DNA of 64,000 bases, from assembly GCF_030505195.1 (NCBI RefSeq), contig NZ_CP129672.1:4002501-4066500 (forward strand). Reading direction: 5' to 3'. The DNA is from Comamonas testosteroni. Lineage in GTDB: Bacteria; Pseudomonadota; Gammaproteobacteria; Burkholderiales; Burkholderiaceae_C. Made by a program: the position numbers and the translations under genes. Below the pieces are notes generated by a model. It was not told the DNA's origin, searched no databases, and was given only the letters and a program-made list of their open reading frames with translations. Shown here piece after piece: positions 62,642 to 64,000 of this stretch; within the stretch, counting starts at the first letter, position 1, and every line of letters starts with the position of its first letter.

Positions 62642-64000
62642 ATGCAAATTACCTTTCATGGCGCAGCGCAACAAGTGACAGGATCCTGTTTTCTTATAGA
62701 AGCCGAAGGCTGCCGCTTCCTCGTGGATTGCGGCATGGTTCAAGGCAGTCGCATGGCCAAGGAGCGCAATTACAAGCCATTTGCATTTGACCCCAAGCTA
62801 ATCGACTTCGTGTTGCTTACACATGCGCACATAGACCACAGTGGCCTGCTACCTCGGCTGAGCATGCAGGGCTTTGTCGGGCCGATATTTACGACTCCAG
62901 CCACCTTTGATCTTCTGGACGTCTTGTTAAAAGACAGTGCGCACATCCAAGAGATGGAATCTGAGCGCAACGAAAAACGGGCGGCCAAAGGTAAAAGCCA
63001 GGTGCATCGTCGCGAAGTGCACCCGCCGCTTTATACGCTGCGAGATGTAAACCATTGCATGCGCCAGTTACGGACCATCTCCTACGATATTGAATTTTCT
63101 CCGCATGCTTCTGTAAAGGCTTGCTTTCGCGATGCAGGACATATCCTGGGTTCAGCAATTATTGAAATTTGGTTAACGGACTCGTTGGGGAAAATATGCA
63201 AGCTCGTCGCCAGCGGTGATCTGGGCCAGCCAGGACGCGTCATCCTGCGTGACCCCACCTTCATTGAAGAGGCCGATGTGCTGCTGATAGAGTCCACATA
63301 CGGAGATCGCATGCACAAAGACATGCCTTCCACGCTTGATGAACTGGTTGGGGTGATCAAAAACACTTTAGTCAAAGGAAATGTTGTTATTCCAGCGTTT
63401 GCTGTTGGCCGCACGCAAGAACTGCTCTATCACCTTCTGCTTCTTTCAACGCAGGGTAGGCTAGGTCCTTTAGATGTATATATAGATTCGCCCATGGCCG
63501 TTGCTGCCACAGAGATCACCCTCAAACATTTCGCGCTGTTTGATGACGATGCACGCGAACTGCTCTCGCAAGCCAAGCAGTTGCGGCTGCAGTTTCGCCT
63601 TCACTTCGTAAGTGATGTTAAGGACTCCATAGAGCTTCTTCTAATTAGATCTGGTGCGGTGATCATCTCTGCTAGCGGCATGTGCGACGCGGGCCGGGTG
63701 ATCCGCCATCTGCACGAAAATCTGGGACGCCGAGATTGCGCTGTAGTTATTGCAGGGTTCCAGGCTGAGGGAACGCTGGGTAGACGCTTAGTCGATGGTG
63801 AAAAGCATGTTCGCCTTTTGGGTGACGATATCGAAGTTCAGGCTTCTATACATACCCTTGGCGCATTTTCGGCACATGCCGATCAGAAAGCGCTTATCGA
63901 CTGGGCACATGCTTTCAAGCGCCATCCTCGCAAGGTTTTTGTGGTGCATGGAGAGAATCCTGCATCCCAAGCCTTAGCGGTGCTTTTGCGTCAGCAGCAA
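62642..64000 (+). CDS. Beta-CASP metallo-beta-lactamase RNA-processing-type protein (cut by window edge)
   Basis: The frame runs without a stop from the ATG at 62642 to the end of the window (453 codons). It begins MQITFHGAAQQVTGSCFLIE, with the zinc motif LLTHAHIDHSGLLPRL near residue 58, GHILGSAIIEIW (second His) near 167, SGDLGQ, LIESTYGDR near 218, VIPAFAVGRTQELLYHL near 249, SASGMCDAGRV near 340 and FSAHADQKALIDW near 400. These are the metallo-beta-lactamase and beta-CASP parts of CPSF73/Ysh1-like and bacterial relatives, which are endo- or exoribonucleases. The usual length is 450-470, so only a few residues are missing. It may share control with the alcohol dehydrogenase. Confidence 0.9.
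   Translation, partial: MQITFHGAAQQVTGSCFLIEAEGCRFLVDCGMVQGSRMAKERNYKPFAFDPKLIDFVLLTHAHIDHSGLLPRLSMQGFVGPIFTTPATFDLLDVLLKDSAHIQEMESERNEKRAAKGKSQVHRREVHPPLYTLRDVNHCMRQLRTISYDIEFSPHASVKACFRDAGHILGSAIIEIWLTDSLGKICKLVASGDLGQPGRVILRDPTFIEEADVLLIESTYGDRMHKDMPSTLDELVGVIKNTLVKGNVVIPAFAVGRTQELLYHLLLLSTQGRLGPLDVYIDSPMAVAATEITLKHFALFDDDARELLSQAKQLRLQFRLHFVSDVKDSIELLLIRSGAVIISASGMCDAGRVIRHLHENLGRRDCAVVIAGFQAEGTLGRRLVDGEKHVRLLGDDIEVQASIHTLGAFSAHADQKALIDWAHAFKRHPRKVFVVHGENPASQALAVLLRQQQ

Overview
The window looks like an accessory, catabolic part of a Betaproteobacterium of the Comamonadaceae, most probably Comamonas or a close relative such as Delftia. The reasons are an almost textbook terephthalate operon (tphR / tphC-A2-A3-B-A1) of the type described in Comamonas sp. 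E6, many tripartite-tricarboxylate (Bug/TctC) binding proteins, high-GC coding sequence, and a hairpin repeat (56428-56503) of a kind I associate with this family. No rRNA, tRNA or CRISPR array was seen.

Layout. (1) 1-5400: an ortho-phthalate degradation locus: reductase (partial, at the left edge), a truncated phthalate MFS transporter, 4,5-dihydroxyphthalate decarboxylase, a MarR regulator, dihydrodiol dehydrogenase and the Rieske oxygenase. A repeated operator-like motif sits in front of three of its transcription units. (2) 5500-8670: a decayed Bug receptor, a porin and an intact Bug receptor. (3) 9176-16033: a second, paralogous phthalate-like operon (Rieske oxygenase, class II aldolase-fold protein, MarR, Gfo/Idh dehydrogenase, reductase, decarboxylase, TSUP exporter, hemerythrin). 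Its substrate is not evident and it is the best candidate for an undescribed pathway. (4) 16093-18250: IS3 and IS5 family elements, then a MarR gene. (5) 19168-24695: the complete tph operon. (6) 24735-28866: a broken M48 peptidase plus an HtrA protease (possibly the tail of a transmissible stress-tolerance island), and a LysR/dehydrogenase/ABM-monooxygenase group. (7) 29017-32753: a remnant resembling a Gamma-Mobile-Trio element (GmtY tail, GmtX) followed by decayed IS30 and IS66 copies. (8) 33008-46963: a P450 locus with ferredoxin, ferredoxin reductase, aldehyde dehydrogenase, SDR and Bug receptor, then an adjacent block in which an AraC regulator, an aldehyde dehydrogenase and an outer-membrane protein are each broken, then LysR plus a flavoprotein monooxygenase. 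(9) 47058-48522: a dead IS3 copy carrying an IS110 fragment. (10) 48618-53153: an ene-reductase / quinone oxidoreductase / luciferase-like operon with an AraC/GlxA-type regulator. (11) 53278-59262: a complete type I (IC-like) restriction-modification system. (12) 59969-64000: a DUF4010/MgtC-like membrane protein, a zinc alcohol dehydrogenase and a beta-CASP metallo-beta-lactamase protein that runs off the window.

How it works together. Phthalate and terephthalate are each dihydroxylated by a Rieske dioxygenase, re-aromatised by a dehydrogenase and decarboxylated, converging on protocatechuate, whose ring-cleavage genes are not in this window. The P450/SDR/aldehyde dehydrogenase set could feed such acids from alkyl or alkoxy aromatics, but its substrate is not determined by the sequence. 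Several genes and transposases carry in-frame stops or frameshifts, so the region appears to be an assembled catabolic island that is partly decaying.
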